NCBI RefSeq assembly: GCF_029542785.1
Contig: NC_083371.1
Span: 248,001-312,000 of the forward strand
DNA from: Malassezia japonica
Taxonomy: Eukaryota; Basidiomycota; Malasseziomycetes; Malasseziales; Malasseziaceae
DNA: 64,000 bases
Reading direction: 5' to 3'
Shown here: positions 1-9,204 of the stretch, in pieces
Position numbering within the stretch: position 1 is the stretch's first letter
Layout: each line of letters begins with the position of its first letter
The notes under the pieces: generated by a model
Databases searched by the model: none
Seen by the model: only the letters and a program-made list of their open reading frames with translations
Told to the model about the DNA's origin: nothing
Program-made: the position numbers and the translations under genes

Positions 1-959
1 TACAGTGCCGGATTTGGACGATAGAGAGACGTGGGAGGGACTCGTGCGTGCGCTCGAAATTGGGCGCGCCGCGCCCGAGAACCGCGACGTGGTCTCGGGC
101 GAGCCTGCGCGGCAGATTGTGCAGCTCGCGGGCGACGATGGCGTGGCGCTTGCCGCGGCGGCTAGGCGCCTCGCGCCGTACGCGGACGGATTCGACGTCA
201 ACCTCGGTAGGTTGCGTGGCTTATGCAGGGTGTCCCCAGCGCCGCGCACAGGAGGGACACTACGGGGGCTACCTGTTAGGGCAGCGGGACTGGCCGCTGG
301 TCGAGAGTATCAGTACGTCGTCATGCTCACCAGCCTCGGCGCTCGTTCATAGCACGCCGCTCCCGGTCTCGGTCAAGCTGCGGCTGTGCGACTATGCCGC
401 GGATACGCCCGCGCTGGCCGTCCGGCTTGCGCGCGCCGGCGCAGCGGTCGTCACGCTGCATGCGCGGCACGTCGCGCCGAACCGGCGGCGCGCCAACGCC
501 GCGAAGCTCACTTACGTCTACGACGTGCGCACGGCCCTCCTCGACGCAGGGCTGCATGCGTCACAGCCCGGCGGCCACTGCCATGTGCTGAGCAACGGAA
601 ACGTGCGCGGCTGGGCGGATGTCGTGGCGAACCTGGGCGCGACGCACGCCGACGGCGTCATGGTCGGCGAGCCGCTGCTCGAGCAGCCGCACCTCTTTGC
701 GCCGTCGGTCCAAAAAAAAGCCACTGCACTCGACGCGCTGGACACCTATCTTGGCCTGTGCGAGGCCTACCCCCACGACAGCTTGCCGATGCAGCGCGTG
801 CACCAGCATGTACAGTACATGATCAAAGGCGGCTTTGCGCCGAGCCGCGAAACGCGGCAGCTCCACGATACCCTGCGCAGTGCGCCCGACGTCGCGACGA
901 TGAGAAGGGATGTTGTACACTATGCTACTCGGCCCTGCGCTGCCGCTCCGCCTCCATAG
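1..959 (+). CDS. DUS1: tRNA-dihydrouridine synthase Dus1-like (5' partial)
   Basis: Flavoenzyme that reduces uridine in the tRNA D-loop, probably positions 16/17 by family. The N-terminal FMN-barrel start lies outside the window; the first bases (TACAG at 1-5) look like an intron acceptor. Exons read to 206, then 229-312 and 334-959. Splicing at 207-228 restores the family motif DVNLGCPQRRAQEGHYG, which includes the conserved catalytic-loop Cys. Later landmarks are PVSVKLRL, VTLHARH and SNGNVRGW. The second intron (313-333) is 21 nt, in frame and stop-free, so it could instead be retained coding sequence. The stop at 957-959 lies inside the convergent neighbour's coding region, a 35-nt overlap. 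Family assignment is firm; the subclass Dus1 rather than another Dus is inferred from GCPQ...GHYG. Confidence 0.88.
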   Translation, partial: QCRIWTIERRGRDSCVRSKLGAPRPRTATWSRASLRGRLCSSRATMAWRLPRRLGASRRTRTDSTSTSVGCVAYAGCPQRRAQEGHYGGYLLGQRDWPLVESISTSSCSPASALVHSTPLPVSVKLRLCDYAADTPALAVRLARAGAAVVTLHARHVAPNRRRANAAKLTYVYDVRTALLDAGLHASQPGGHCHVLSNGNVRGWADVVANLGATHADGVMVGEPLLEQPHLFAPSVQKKATALDALDTYLGLCEAYPHDSLPMQRVHQHVQYMIKGGFAPSRETRQLHDTLRSAPDVATMRRDVVHYATRPCAAAPPP

Positions 960-2592
960 CCAGAACGCGCGCCGCGTACGGGTGCTGCAGCAGCAGCGGC
1001 TTGCTGCGCCGCACCTCTTTGCCACTCGCCACGAGCCGCTCCCACTTTTGGGCGAGCGAGCAGATCGCCTCGCGCCGCAGCGCAATCGCATCGGACCGCA
1101 GCTCCTCGACGCGGGGATGCAGCGTCACGACGCACAGAAACAGGGGGAGCATGACGAACGAAAAGAGCCAGCTCGGCGTTGCGAGCTGCGGCGCGCTCTC
1201 CGCGACGGGCTGCGTAAAGTCGAGCGTCGCCCAGTGGATGCGCTGCGTCGCGTCCGATGTCGGCACATGCTCAAAGCCCATCTGCGCCTCTTCGTACGCA
1301 AGGCCGCTCCACGCGGCCGTCTGCAGCCAGTGCTCGGGAAAGTACCACGGCACGCTCGACACGCGCGCCGGCAGACGCGGCAGCTCGAGCATCGCCGCCT
1401 CGGTTTGCTCGGGCTCTGCTGCAGGGCTCGGTGCGGCGGGCGCGGCGGGCGCTCGGGGCGCGGCGCTCTCGGCACGCTCGCGCCTGCGCTTGCGCACCAG
1501 CAAGACGCCTTGCACAATCGCAAACAGCAAAATCGCAACTGCGGCCATCTTCCACGCAAACGGCGAGCCCTGCGCGAGAAAGATGAGTGCAAAGAACGTG
1601 GCACGCATCACGAGGCCGAGGAGCGTATCGAGGATCGCGACAATGTCTTGGAGCAGGAGCCACGTATCGTCGGTCCACGGCGGCGCTTCGCGCCCACGCA
1701 CCATCGCGCCGGGTGCCTGCACCTTCCACTGCTGCAGATCGTGCAGGCGCGCCACCGCGAGCAGCGCCTCGTTCAAAAAGGCGAGGCGGCGTGCGACGAT
1801 GCGCTGCATCGGGCGCATATCGCCGGCGGCAGTGCACTGCAGGTACGGCCGCCCGTCGACGTGCACCGGCTCGTACTTGTATACGATGTCCACCGGCGGC
1901 TGCTGTGCACACACGTCGCGCAGTGGCGTCCACTGCATCACCTCTTTTTCGATCAGCGCCACCGACGCGGCACGCAGCGCCGCGTCCTCTGCCGCGACGC
2001 ACGCGGGCTGGTAGTCAAACGACGCCGGTTTTACGAGGCGCGGCGCGTCGCGTGCGCCCTCGCCAATCTTGCCGAGCTCGTCAAAGTAGCGGGCGTAGCA
2101 GGCATAGGTCACGACGATCGCGTGCCCCAGCGCCTCGAGCTCGCTCGGCTTGAGGCGCACGACAAACTCCATCAGCGGATTGCCGGCCTCGCGGAAGTAG
2201 CCCGAGGCCAGCAGCGGGTCCGGCGCGGGCGCAGGCGCGGGCGCCGGTGCGCGGACGAGGGCGTCGGGCCGGATGGCAACGTGCAGGACAATGCGCCCCG
2301 TTTCCTGTGTGAGATCTCAAGTGCGTACCTCTCGTGCAAGTGTATCCACCACGGCAGAGCCCTCGATGAGCTGGCCCCGGTGGATGCAGCGCACGCCGCG
2401 GGGATCGAGCGTGTCCGGCGCCCAGAGCGCCGGCATCGCCGCCTTGACCTCGTCGACGGTCCATGCGCCGCTGCAATCCAGGACGCGTGTATGAGCATCT
2501 CCTGGATCCCGTATCTCTATGCAGACCATCTCGCTCTGCGGCGCGTCCGGCCGCCCGTGCGGCGCGCCGTCGACCCGCCGCCGAATCTCCAT
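925..2592 (-). CDS. HERP/Usa1-like ubiquitin-domain membrane protein
   Basis: Exons 2592-2329 and 2304-925 give 547 aa. Residues about 20-103 form a ubiquitin-like domain that ends in the typical RIVLHVAIRP strand and is completed only by removing a 24-nt intron (2305-2328). An Ala-Pro linker follows, then a central region and a hydrophobic hairpin around LLLQDIVAILDTLLGLVM and MAAVAILLFAIVQGVLLV, then an Arg/Lys-rich cytosolic tail. An N-terminal ubiquitin-like domain plus a two-pass hairpin is the layout of HERPUD and yeast Usa1, ER-associated degradation scaffolds that organise the Hrd1 ligase. Overall similarity cannot be checked here, so the function is inferred from architecture. The start ATG (2590-2592) is the first ATG of the frame and leaves 45 bp to divergent VPS28. 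Confidence 0.75.
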
Positions 2593-2612
2593 GGCGTCCG
2601 GGGTAAAGGTTC

Positions 2613-2618
2613 CACGTG
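2613..2618. promoter_or_regulatory. CACGTG E-box 1 in the HERP-like/VPS28 promoter
   Basis: Palindromic CACGTG in the 45-bp gap between two divergent start codons. A second copy lies 12 bp further on. Known binders of this core in fungi are Cbf1- and other bHLH-type factors; the actual factor here is unknown. Confidence 0.5.
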
Positions 2619-2624
2619 GATCCT

Positions 2625-2630
2625 CACGTG
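2625..2630. promoter_or_regulatory. CACGTG E-box 2 in the HERP-like/VPS28 promoter
   Basis: Second CACGTG copy, preceded by T (TCACGTGG), 8 bp before the VPS28 ATG. The 12-bp offset from the first copy is close to one helical turn, so both sites would face the same side of DNA. Confidence 0.5.
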
Positions 2631-2637
2631 GTGCACC

Positions 2638-3356
2638 ATGAACGTCTTCGAGGTAGGCGCACGGGCTGACCGCAGGAGCAGCGGCTGTACCACACGAGCC
2701 AGGAGCGCGAGAACTATGAGAGCATGGCGACACTATTCAGCCTGATCTCGTGCTTGGACTTTTTGGAGCGCGCCTACGTCCGCGGCGCCATCGGCGAGGA
2801 CGAATATACCCCCGCATGCGCGCGGCTCCTTGGGCAGTACAAGACGGTGATCAAGCTGATTACCGATCCGACCAAGCCTGCGCCGTTTCGCTTTGACAAT
2901 ATCGAGGCGTTTATGGCGTACTACGACGTACGTATACAAGCTCATGCAGATGGACTACCCCGCAGCGGCGCACCGCCTCCAGCTCGGCGTGCCTGCCACC
3001 GTGGAGCACGCGAGCGAAAGCAAGCCGCATGCTGCCGTGCATGCGCAGCTTGTCGCGGAGACGACACAGAACTTTATTACGCTCATGGATGCGCTCAAGC
3101 TCAAGATGCGCGCCAAGGACCAACTGCACCCCCTGCTGAGCGACCTGCTCAGCGCCTATACCAAAGTCGGTGCAGCGGACGGCGAGGCGCGCGAGAAGCT
3201 CCTCGCGTGGTACGTGCTTGTTTGCGCTGACGCAGGCTCATTACACTTAACAAGCTCAGTGCGAGCGAAGAGGTGGACGAGACGGCGGCGCGCGAGATGC
3301 TCTTTGATATCGAGCACGCGTATACGACGTGGTTCAAGAGTCTGCAGGGTTCATAG
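2638..3356 (+). CDS. VPS28: ESCRT-I subunit Vps28
   Basis: Component of ESCRT-I that sorts ubiquitinated cargo into multivesicular endosomes; it bridges Vps23 to ESCRT-II and ESCRT-III. Exons 2638-2652, 2676-2927, 2950-3209 and 3236-3356 give 215 aa, close to the family length. The first coding exon is only 15 nt (MNVFE). Spliced, it reads into EEQRLYHTSQERENYESM and the conserved MATLFSLISCLDFLERAYV. The second splice gives YYDMDYPAAAHRLQLGVPAT and the third LLAWLITLNKLSASEEVD, both typical Vps28 segments of the N-terminal core and C-terminal four-helix domain. Introns are 23, 22 and 26 nt. The TAG stop abuts the stop codon of the convergent SEC59 with no base between. Confidence 0.95.
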
Positions 3357-5778
3357 CTACGAGACGGGGAAGAGCGATCCCAGCACGAGGCCAAGCACTG
3401 GCAGGACCAGGTTATCGTTTTGCTCCGAGATGCCCTCGACGATTGCGAGGAACACGGATATAATAGTGAGGTTCAGTACGTCGAATGCCTCGACCATACG
3501 GAGCATGCGCAGGACAAACGCGGAGAGGACCACGCTGCCAAAGAAGGCAACCGTGCCTTCGATCGTCTTGGACGAGTGCGGCCAGTGCACGCGGCCGTAG
3601 CGGTGCCCGACGATCGACGCGCACGAGTCGCCGATGCCGAGCACGAGCAGGCCCAGCTGCTGCAGCAGCGCCGAGCGGCTCTCCATCCAGAGGCCGGCCG
3701 CACACCCGCTGAGCAGGTAGATGTGGCTCAGGATCACAAGTCCCGAGTCCTTCGAGTCAAGGAACTGGCTCAGGAAAAAGTGCAGGCTCGCGCCGACCGG
3801 GTACACGGCGCAGTAGCGCAAGTACTCGCAGAATATAAAGAGCGAGAAGGCGACGCTAAAGCCAAGGTACATAAAGGCGGGCTGCGTTAGTCGAGGTACG
3901 TACATCCCATGCGATGCCCGGAATGAACAAAAAGACGGCGAGCACATGGAAGAATTTCCTCCGGCCGTTCACCGTCACTGCGAGCGCGGGCCCGAGCGAG
4001 GTGCGCTCGCCCTCGGCGTGCGGCGCAGCGAAGCGCGACGCGGCGAGCGTGCCGGCGCGCTCGCTCGTGGTTGGCATCGTCTTGGTGGCCGACGTCGTCT
4101 CGGCGCGCGCGGCGGCGCGCCGCTTCATCGCCTGCGCCTGCACCTGGTCGCCGACGGTGGCGTACTGCCAGACGCGGTTCACCATGAGCTGCAGCGAGAG
4201 GAGCGCAATATTGCACAAAATGCCCCAGTACACGAGCAGCGCAATGCGCGACCACCAGTAGCGCCCCTGCAGCATGAAGCGCGCCACATACAGCCACGGG
4301 TTCCGGCGGCCCAGCATCCACCACACCCACGGCCCCAGTGTGCCAATGATCAGCAGCGCGGAGAAGAGGAAAAAGGCGAGGGCGAGCAGGCGGCGGTGCA
4401 GGTTGCGCTTGTCCGGCCACCGCAGGCGGTGCGTCGGGCGCTGCGCGAGCACGCGCGAGAGCGCCAGGAGCGGGCTCAAAAACAGGCCGACGAGCAGCAT
4501 GCCCGTCACGAGCGCCAGCTGGTACGCGAGCAGCACGCTCGGCGTGCGAAAGGTCTTGACGACGCTCGGCGTGCCCAGCTTGGAAAACGTGAGGTAGACC
4601 GCCTCGAGGAGCAGCGTCGTGTTGAAAAAGCAGGCCATCGACAGCTCGCCGAGCGTGCAGTTCTGCCGCGCGATGCGCGTCCAGGCATACACCGAGCACT
4701 GGAAGAGAAGCGCATCGACCATCGTCTCCCAGATGCTCAGCGTGCCAAACAGGAGCCTGCTCTGGCCGAAAAAGTACAGCGCGATCTTCACCGCGCCGAT
4801 CAGCGCCGTGACGCCGAGCGCGAACGCGACGTAGTAGGCGAACGCGGTAAACGCCGGCATGTTTTCAATCTGCATGTGCTTGCCTTGGCGCTTACTCTGG
4901 CGGCGGTGCCACGTCGTGGCGAGGATGTGGATGCCAATGACCGTGCCAAAGATGACGTGCGTGTCGAGCATCGCACAGCGATCGCGGGTCACTTGCGCAT
5001 GGTCGTCGTAGTACGTGGGCCCAATCGACGGAAGGAGTGCCGCGCGCCACTCGGCGTCCGGCTCGAGGCTCATGCGCAGCGGCGAAAACGGCCCGCGGCC
5101 GTCGCGCGGCACCGCGTCCAGGAGGTAGACGCTGGAGAGGAGCGGGATCACGAGCAGCGCATACAGTGGGTCGCTCATGTCGGTCTTGCGCAGGTAGCGC
5201 ACACGCGTCGCCCACATCGTGCACGTCGTGTTGAGATGCGTGACAAAGCACGTCAGCGACAGGAGCGTGAGGAAGACGAGCTCGGGGAGCTTTGCACGCA
5301 CCTCCTCGTTGCCTTGCGCGTACATTTTGTAGGCAACGCCGCACGCAAGGCCCACAAACAGGCATGCCTCGGCGATGGCACGCATCAGCGACGAGGTCTG
5401 CGGCACGACCGCACGGCCGCGGCGGATGCGCGCGTCCTGCGGCTCGTCGTCCACCGCGTACTCGTCCACGTCCGCGCGGGAGAGCGACAGACTCGGTATG
5501 GTGCCCGAGCGGCGCCCAGACGAGCGGCGCCGCTCCATGGGCGTTTTGCGCGCCTCGCGCGCCGGCTGCGCGAGCTCGCGCCGGCTGCGCCGCGTGCGCA
5601 GCGGGACGTCTTCGTGCCAGAGCGCGTCGGAGCTCGCCTCGGCATCGTTTCCGCTGCCGTCGTACGCTGTATCGTACGTCATCTTCTTGGGGGGCGCACC
5701 AGCAGTTCGCCCGTGCGATCCACTCATGCCGTTCACCGCAGAGGCGTCCGAGTCCCCGTTCCTTGCAGGGCCCCGCAT
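3357..5778 (-). CDS. SEC59: dolichol kinase
   Basis: CTP-dependent ER membrane kinase that makes dolichyl phosphate for N-glycosylation, O-mannosylation and GPI anchors. Exons 5778-3904 and 3881-3357 give 799 aa. Many transmembrane segments run from about residue 120 onward. The conserved NGRRKFFHVLAVFLFIPGI motif is followed by the 22-nt intron (3882-3903), after which come GDSCASIVGHRYG and SSKTIEGT, the CTP-binding region of the family. The first about 120 residues are hydrophilic and Arg/Ser-rich, making it longer than yeast Sec59 (519 aa). The open frame reaches further upstream, but only through a GTG; the first ATG is at 5776-5778. SEC53 in the same window acts in the same glycosylation pathway. 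Confidence 0.93.
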
Positions 5779-5831
5779 CGTGGCCACGGCCAAAAGCACG
5801 CTGCAGGTCCCACCTGACTAAGCTCTATGAC

Positions 5832-5837
5832 CACGTG
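5832..5837. promoter_or_regulatory. CACGTG E-box upstream of SEC59
   Basis: CACGTG in the 59-bp gap between the SEC59 start and the stop codon of upstream U1-70K, 54 bp before the ATG. Confidence 0.4.
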
Positions 5838-6948
5838 CTAATATCGTGCGCGCTTTGGTGTGCGGTCATCGGATCCGCTCGCCGGGCGGCCGTAGCCGCT
5901 CGTAGCGGGCCCATCGCGGTCGCGGTACGCGCGTGCGCCGTAGCCCGCGTCGGCATCGCGCGGGCCGTCGCGGAAGGCGCGCGGAGGCTCGTCGCGTGCG
6001 AATCCGCCGCGGCCGCCAAAGCCGCCGCCGCGCCCCAAGCCGCCGCCGCGGCCACGGCCGCTAAAGCCCTCGTCGCGCGGGCGGCCGCTGAAGCCGTCGT
6101 CGCGGCCAAATCCCCCCCGGCCGCCTCCCCGGCCACGGAACCCGCCGCGGAATGCACCGCCGCGTCCGCGGAATCCCCCGCCGCGTGCGTCTGGGTGAGT
6201 GTGTGGTACGTACATGCATCGGCGACTGCCTTGATTTTGGGCTTACGCGACTGGCCGCCGAGTCCGCCGCCGAGGCGTTTCGGCTTCCAGTCCTTGACGG
6301 TGCGTCCCCGCTCGACGTCGACCATGACGCGGCGCCCGTCGATGCGAACGCCCTCTGCGCGCGAGTATGCGGCTGGGTCAGTCGTGGTACATACTACGCA
6401 TATCGCGCTCCCTCTCGAATAGGATGAATGCATACCCCCTGCTTTTTCCGTCGCGGTCGCGCACGATGGCGATGCGCTCGATCGGCCCGTACCGATCAAA
6501 CTCGCGGCGAAGCTCGCGCTCGGTCGTGGTGTAGGCCAGGCGCGACAAGAACAGCGTCTTGAATGGGTCGCCGATGGCGTGGGTATCCTTTTTGGGGTCG
6601 TCTGTGTGAGTAGGCAAGCGTACATTCTTCGCGCATGCGCTTCTGCGTCTCTTCGCGCGTGCGCTTCTTTTCCTCGCGGCGCAGCTCGGTCTGTGTCACG
6701 ATCGCATGGGTACGTGTCGTGTCTTCGACGTCGGTCGCCTCGCCGCGGTCGGCGACTTCCTGGCGCGCGCGCTCGAGAAAGGCGGAGACGCCTTCGAGCG
6801 GCCGCACCTTGCGCTGCTCGATCTCTTTTTGTGTCCGCTTCTGCGGCGGCGCGTTCCAGTCGCGGTCCTCCTTCAAGGGCGTCACATACTCCAGCGGCGG
6901 CCGCGCGACAAACAGCCGCAGCATCTGCGGCGGCAGCAGATGGGTCAT
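5838..6948 (-). CDS. SNP1: U1 snRNP 70 kDa protein
   Basis: Core U1 snRNP protein that binds stem-loop I of U1 snRNA and helps define 5' splice sites. Exons 6948-6624, 6601-6395, 6372-6214 and 6190-5838 give 347 aa. The N-terminal U1-70K signature ([34 protein letters not shown]) leads to one RRM with RNP2 [10 protein letters not shown] and RNP1 [10 protein letters not shown]. The splice at 6373-6394 restores [22 protein letters not shown], and [18 protein letters not shown] follows. The C-terminal about 110 residues are Gly/Arg/Phe-rich (RGG-type) instead of the RS/RE/RD tail of animal U1-70K. Its own three introns are 22, 22 and 23 nt. It shares a 65-bp divergent promoter with PRE10. Confidence 0.95.
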
Positions 6949-6954
6949 GGTGGT

Positions 6955-6968
6955 GCGAGTTCGGCCGA
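6955..6968. promoter_or_regulatory. 14-mer GCGAGTTCGGCCGA in the U1-70K/PRE10 promoter
   Basis: Exact 14-base string that recurs at 22537-22550 in another divergent promoter. It contains the near-palindrome TTCGGCCGAA. In both places it sits within about 25 bp of the minus-strand ATG. Confidence 0.35.
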
Positions 6969-7013
6969 AGGTGATCGGTCGTGGAGGGACGCGACGCTTC
7001 GACCTCCGCAACG

Positions 7014-7789
7014 ATGGCCTCGCAAGGGACGGGGTACGACCTTTCGGCGAGCACCTACTCGCCTGATGGGCGCATCTTTCAGATCGAATACGCGACCAAG
7101 GCTGTAGAGAATGCAGGGACCGCGATCGCGGTGCGGACCAAGGACGGTGTCGTGTTTGGCGTCGAGAGCCTGGTGCCGTCGAAGCTGCTCGTGCCCGGCG
7201 CGAACAAGCGCATCTTTACGGTGGCGGACCACGTTGGCCTGGTACGTTTTCCATGCTCACACAGACCTCGGCGGGCCTCACGGCCGACGGCAAGCACCTC
7301 GCGGGGCGTGCGCGCGACGAGGCGAACAACTTCCAGGACAATTACAAGCAGTCCGTGCCGGTCAAGACGCTTGCGGAGCGCACCGCGCTGTACGTGCAGG
7401 CGTTTACGCTCTACTCGTCTGTGCGTCCGTTTGGCATTTCGTCGATTGTCGGCGGCGTGGACGAGACGCGCGGGCCCCAACTCTATGTCATCGAACCGTC
7501 GGGCGTCTTTTGGGGCTACCACGGCTGCGCGATCGGCAAGGGCAAGCAGTTTGCCAAGACCGAGGTCGAAAAGCTCTCGCTTGAGACGCTCACGATGAAG
7601 GAGGCGGTCGACGAGGTGGCGCGCATCATCTACAAGGCCCACGACGACGCAAAAGACAAGGAGTTTGAGCTCGAACTCTCGTGGGTCGGTGCCGAGACCA
7701 ACAACGTGCACCAGCCGGTCCCGGCAGAGCTGCGCCAGGAGGCCGTGCGCAAGGCGCAGCAGGCGCTCGAGGAGGAGATGGAGGATTAG
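7014..7789 (+). CDS. PRE10: 20S proteasome subunit alpha 7 (Pre10/PSMA3)
   Basis: Alpha-ring subunit of the 20S core proteasome. Exons 7014-7241 and 7265-7789 give 250 aa, the family size. The alpha-subunit N-terminal signature [20 protein letters not shown] is complete. The 23-nt intron (7242-7264) joins DHVGL to [14 protein letters not shown]. Later blocks ([27 protein letters not shown], [13 protein letters not shown]) match PSMA3/Pre10 rather than other alpha subunits, and the acidic C-terminus (EEEMED) is typical. The nearer ATG is preferred to an upstream in-frame GTG. Confidence 0.96.
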
Positions 7790-7825
7790 TCGTACGTAGT
7801 CTATAGCAGCGGTGTCACCGCTCGT

Positions 7826-9121
7826 CTAAGAGTGCGTGTGTTGTACGCCAGCCAGAAGCAGACAGAGCAAAAGCTGGGTAAGGACAAGCGTCAATTCAAG
7901 GACCGTTGCAAAAATCATGTTTGCACGGTGCAGCAGAAAGGTGGGGACCGTAATTTGCATAAGAATCGCCTGGAAATACAGGGGGCGGTGCGAGCGCAGG
8001 GCAGGTGCGAGCCAGGGGGGGTACGCACGCCGCGTGCTCGGCGCATGCAGCACGTCAGACATCCACACAAGTGCGCGTGTCGGCAGCGCGGCAAGCACGA
8101 CGTTCACGCGGGGGCCGTCGGCCGGCGCACCCGAGCGGACCAGCACCCGGTAGGCCAGCGCATTCTGCACCAGGTCGCGCACGACACCAGCGAGCCACCC
8201 GTGCGACTCGGGGGCACGCGCGGTCGACGCGGAAAAGAAGGGCGCATGCGCCTCGAGCGTGAGGCGCAGCGACACGCGCAGCGGGCGCGCCACCTTTGGC
8301 CGCTCCTCCCACACCGGAATCGAAGGGCGGGGGCGCAGCGTGCGGCGCACCTCGTAGCCCAGCACTTCCGAGTACGGCGTACTCGAGCCCGAGCCGCGGC
8401 CAAAGGGCCACTCGTTGGGGGGGACGTGGCGCAGCATGTTGCCCGCGTCCTCAATCTGCGCCTGGAGGCGGTGCATCAGCGCTTCCATCGCCTGGCGCTT
8501 GTCCAGGTGTGGCGAGCCGGGGTGGAACGCAGCACGCCGCGCCTGGCGCGCCTCGTGGTGCCAGAACTGGCGCGAGGACTGGCGGTGGAGCATGCGCTCG
8601 TCAAAGTAGACGTGGCGCGTCGCGCCGCCGCCGCCATCGTCGTGCTCGCTGCTTCCGTGCGCCTCGGGCTCGGTGCTCTCCGAGTCGGGCGAGTCGTCGA
8701 CGTGGTACTCGCGCGGGGGGGCGGCCCACGTCGCGCGCTTGGCACGCTTCGCCTTGCGCTGGTCGTCACTGTCGAGCGACTGGAGCAGCAGTCGCTCGAG
8801 CTGGCCCTGGGTATCGAGTGTGCCGGCACTCACAGAGCGCGGCATGGAAATGTGCGCATCTTCGCTCGACGCAGGTATAGGGAGGGTGTGGTGCGACTGC
8901 AGACTCGTCTCCGACAGCGTCTCTTCGGTCTCTGCCGCCGAGGGCGCCGCCGAGGCCGCCGCCGAGGTGCCCGCAACCAGCACGTCGCTCGTGCTCGGCG
9001 CAGCCGTCGCGACCAAGGGTTCAGGCCGCCGCTGGGCCACCCGAATCAAGCCCGGTGCGCGATCCTGGCGCTTGCGCGCCGTGCCGCTCCGCGCTTTGTC
9101 GCTCCCGTCCAGCTTCGGCAT
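7826..9121 (-). CDS. uncharacterised protein with C-terminal hydrophobic segment
   Basis: I do not recognise this 431-aa product. Residues 1 to about 200 are low-complexity and charged, with a basic patch (KAKRAKRATW) followed by an acidic stretch. The middle is rich in Arg/His with few hydrophobic runs. The end is hydrophobic: LPTRALVWMSDVLH, then FQAILMQITVPTFLL and MIFATVLELTLVLTQLLLCLLLAGV, probably two membrane passes. It is a single open frame with a good ATG (9119-9121), 83 bp downstream of HEH1 on the same strand and convergent to PRE10 (36 bp). An integral nuclear-envelope or ER protein is possible, but that comes only from hydropathy and proximity to HEH1. Confidence 0.7.
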   Translation of the reverse strand: MPKLDGSDKARSGTARKRQDRAPGLIRVAQRRPEPLVATAAPSTSDVLVAGTSAAASAAPSAAETEETLSETSLQSHHTLPIPASSEDAHISMPRSVSAGTLDTQGQLERLLLQSLDSDDQRKAKRAKRATWAAPPREYHVDDSPDSESTEPEAHGSSEHDDGGGGATRHVYFDERMLHRQSSRQFWHHEARQARRAAFHPGSPHLDKRQAMEALMHRLQAQIEDAGNMLRHVPPNEWPFGRGSGSSTPYSEVLGYEVRRTLRPRPSIPVWEERPKVARPLRVSLRLTLEAHAPFFSASTARAPESHGWLAGVVRDLVQNALAYRVLVRSGAPADGPRVNVVLAALPTRALVWMSDVLHAPSTRRAYPPWLAPALRSHRPLYFQAILMQITVPTFLLHRANMIFATVLELTLVLTQLLLCLLLAGVQHTHS

Positions 9122-9204
9122 CCGCCGTGGTGGAGCGCAGCGCGTTTCCGGATGCGCGCCCTTGCAGGGTGATCGGGCCCGATCTATGCATACTGCTCCA
9201 ATCG

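Noticed and set aside
910..2745. Long plus-strand open frame opposite the HERP-like gene (611 codons)
   Set aside because: GC-rich codon use keeps the antisense frame open. It has no recognisable domain, is Arg/His-rich, and conflicts with the conserved ubiquitin-like and TM features of the minus strand.
3946..5817. Plus-strand open frame of 623 codons opposite SEC59
   Set aside because: Antisense shadow of a conserved dolichol kinase; composition (Arg/Glu/His-rich) is typical of reversed GC-rich coding sequence.
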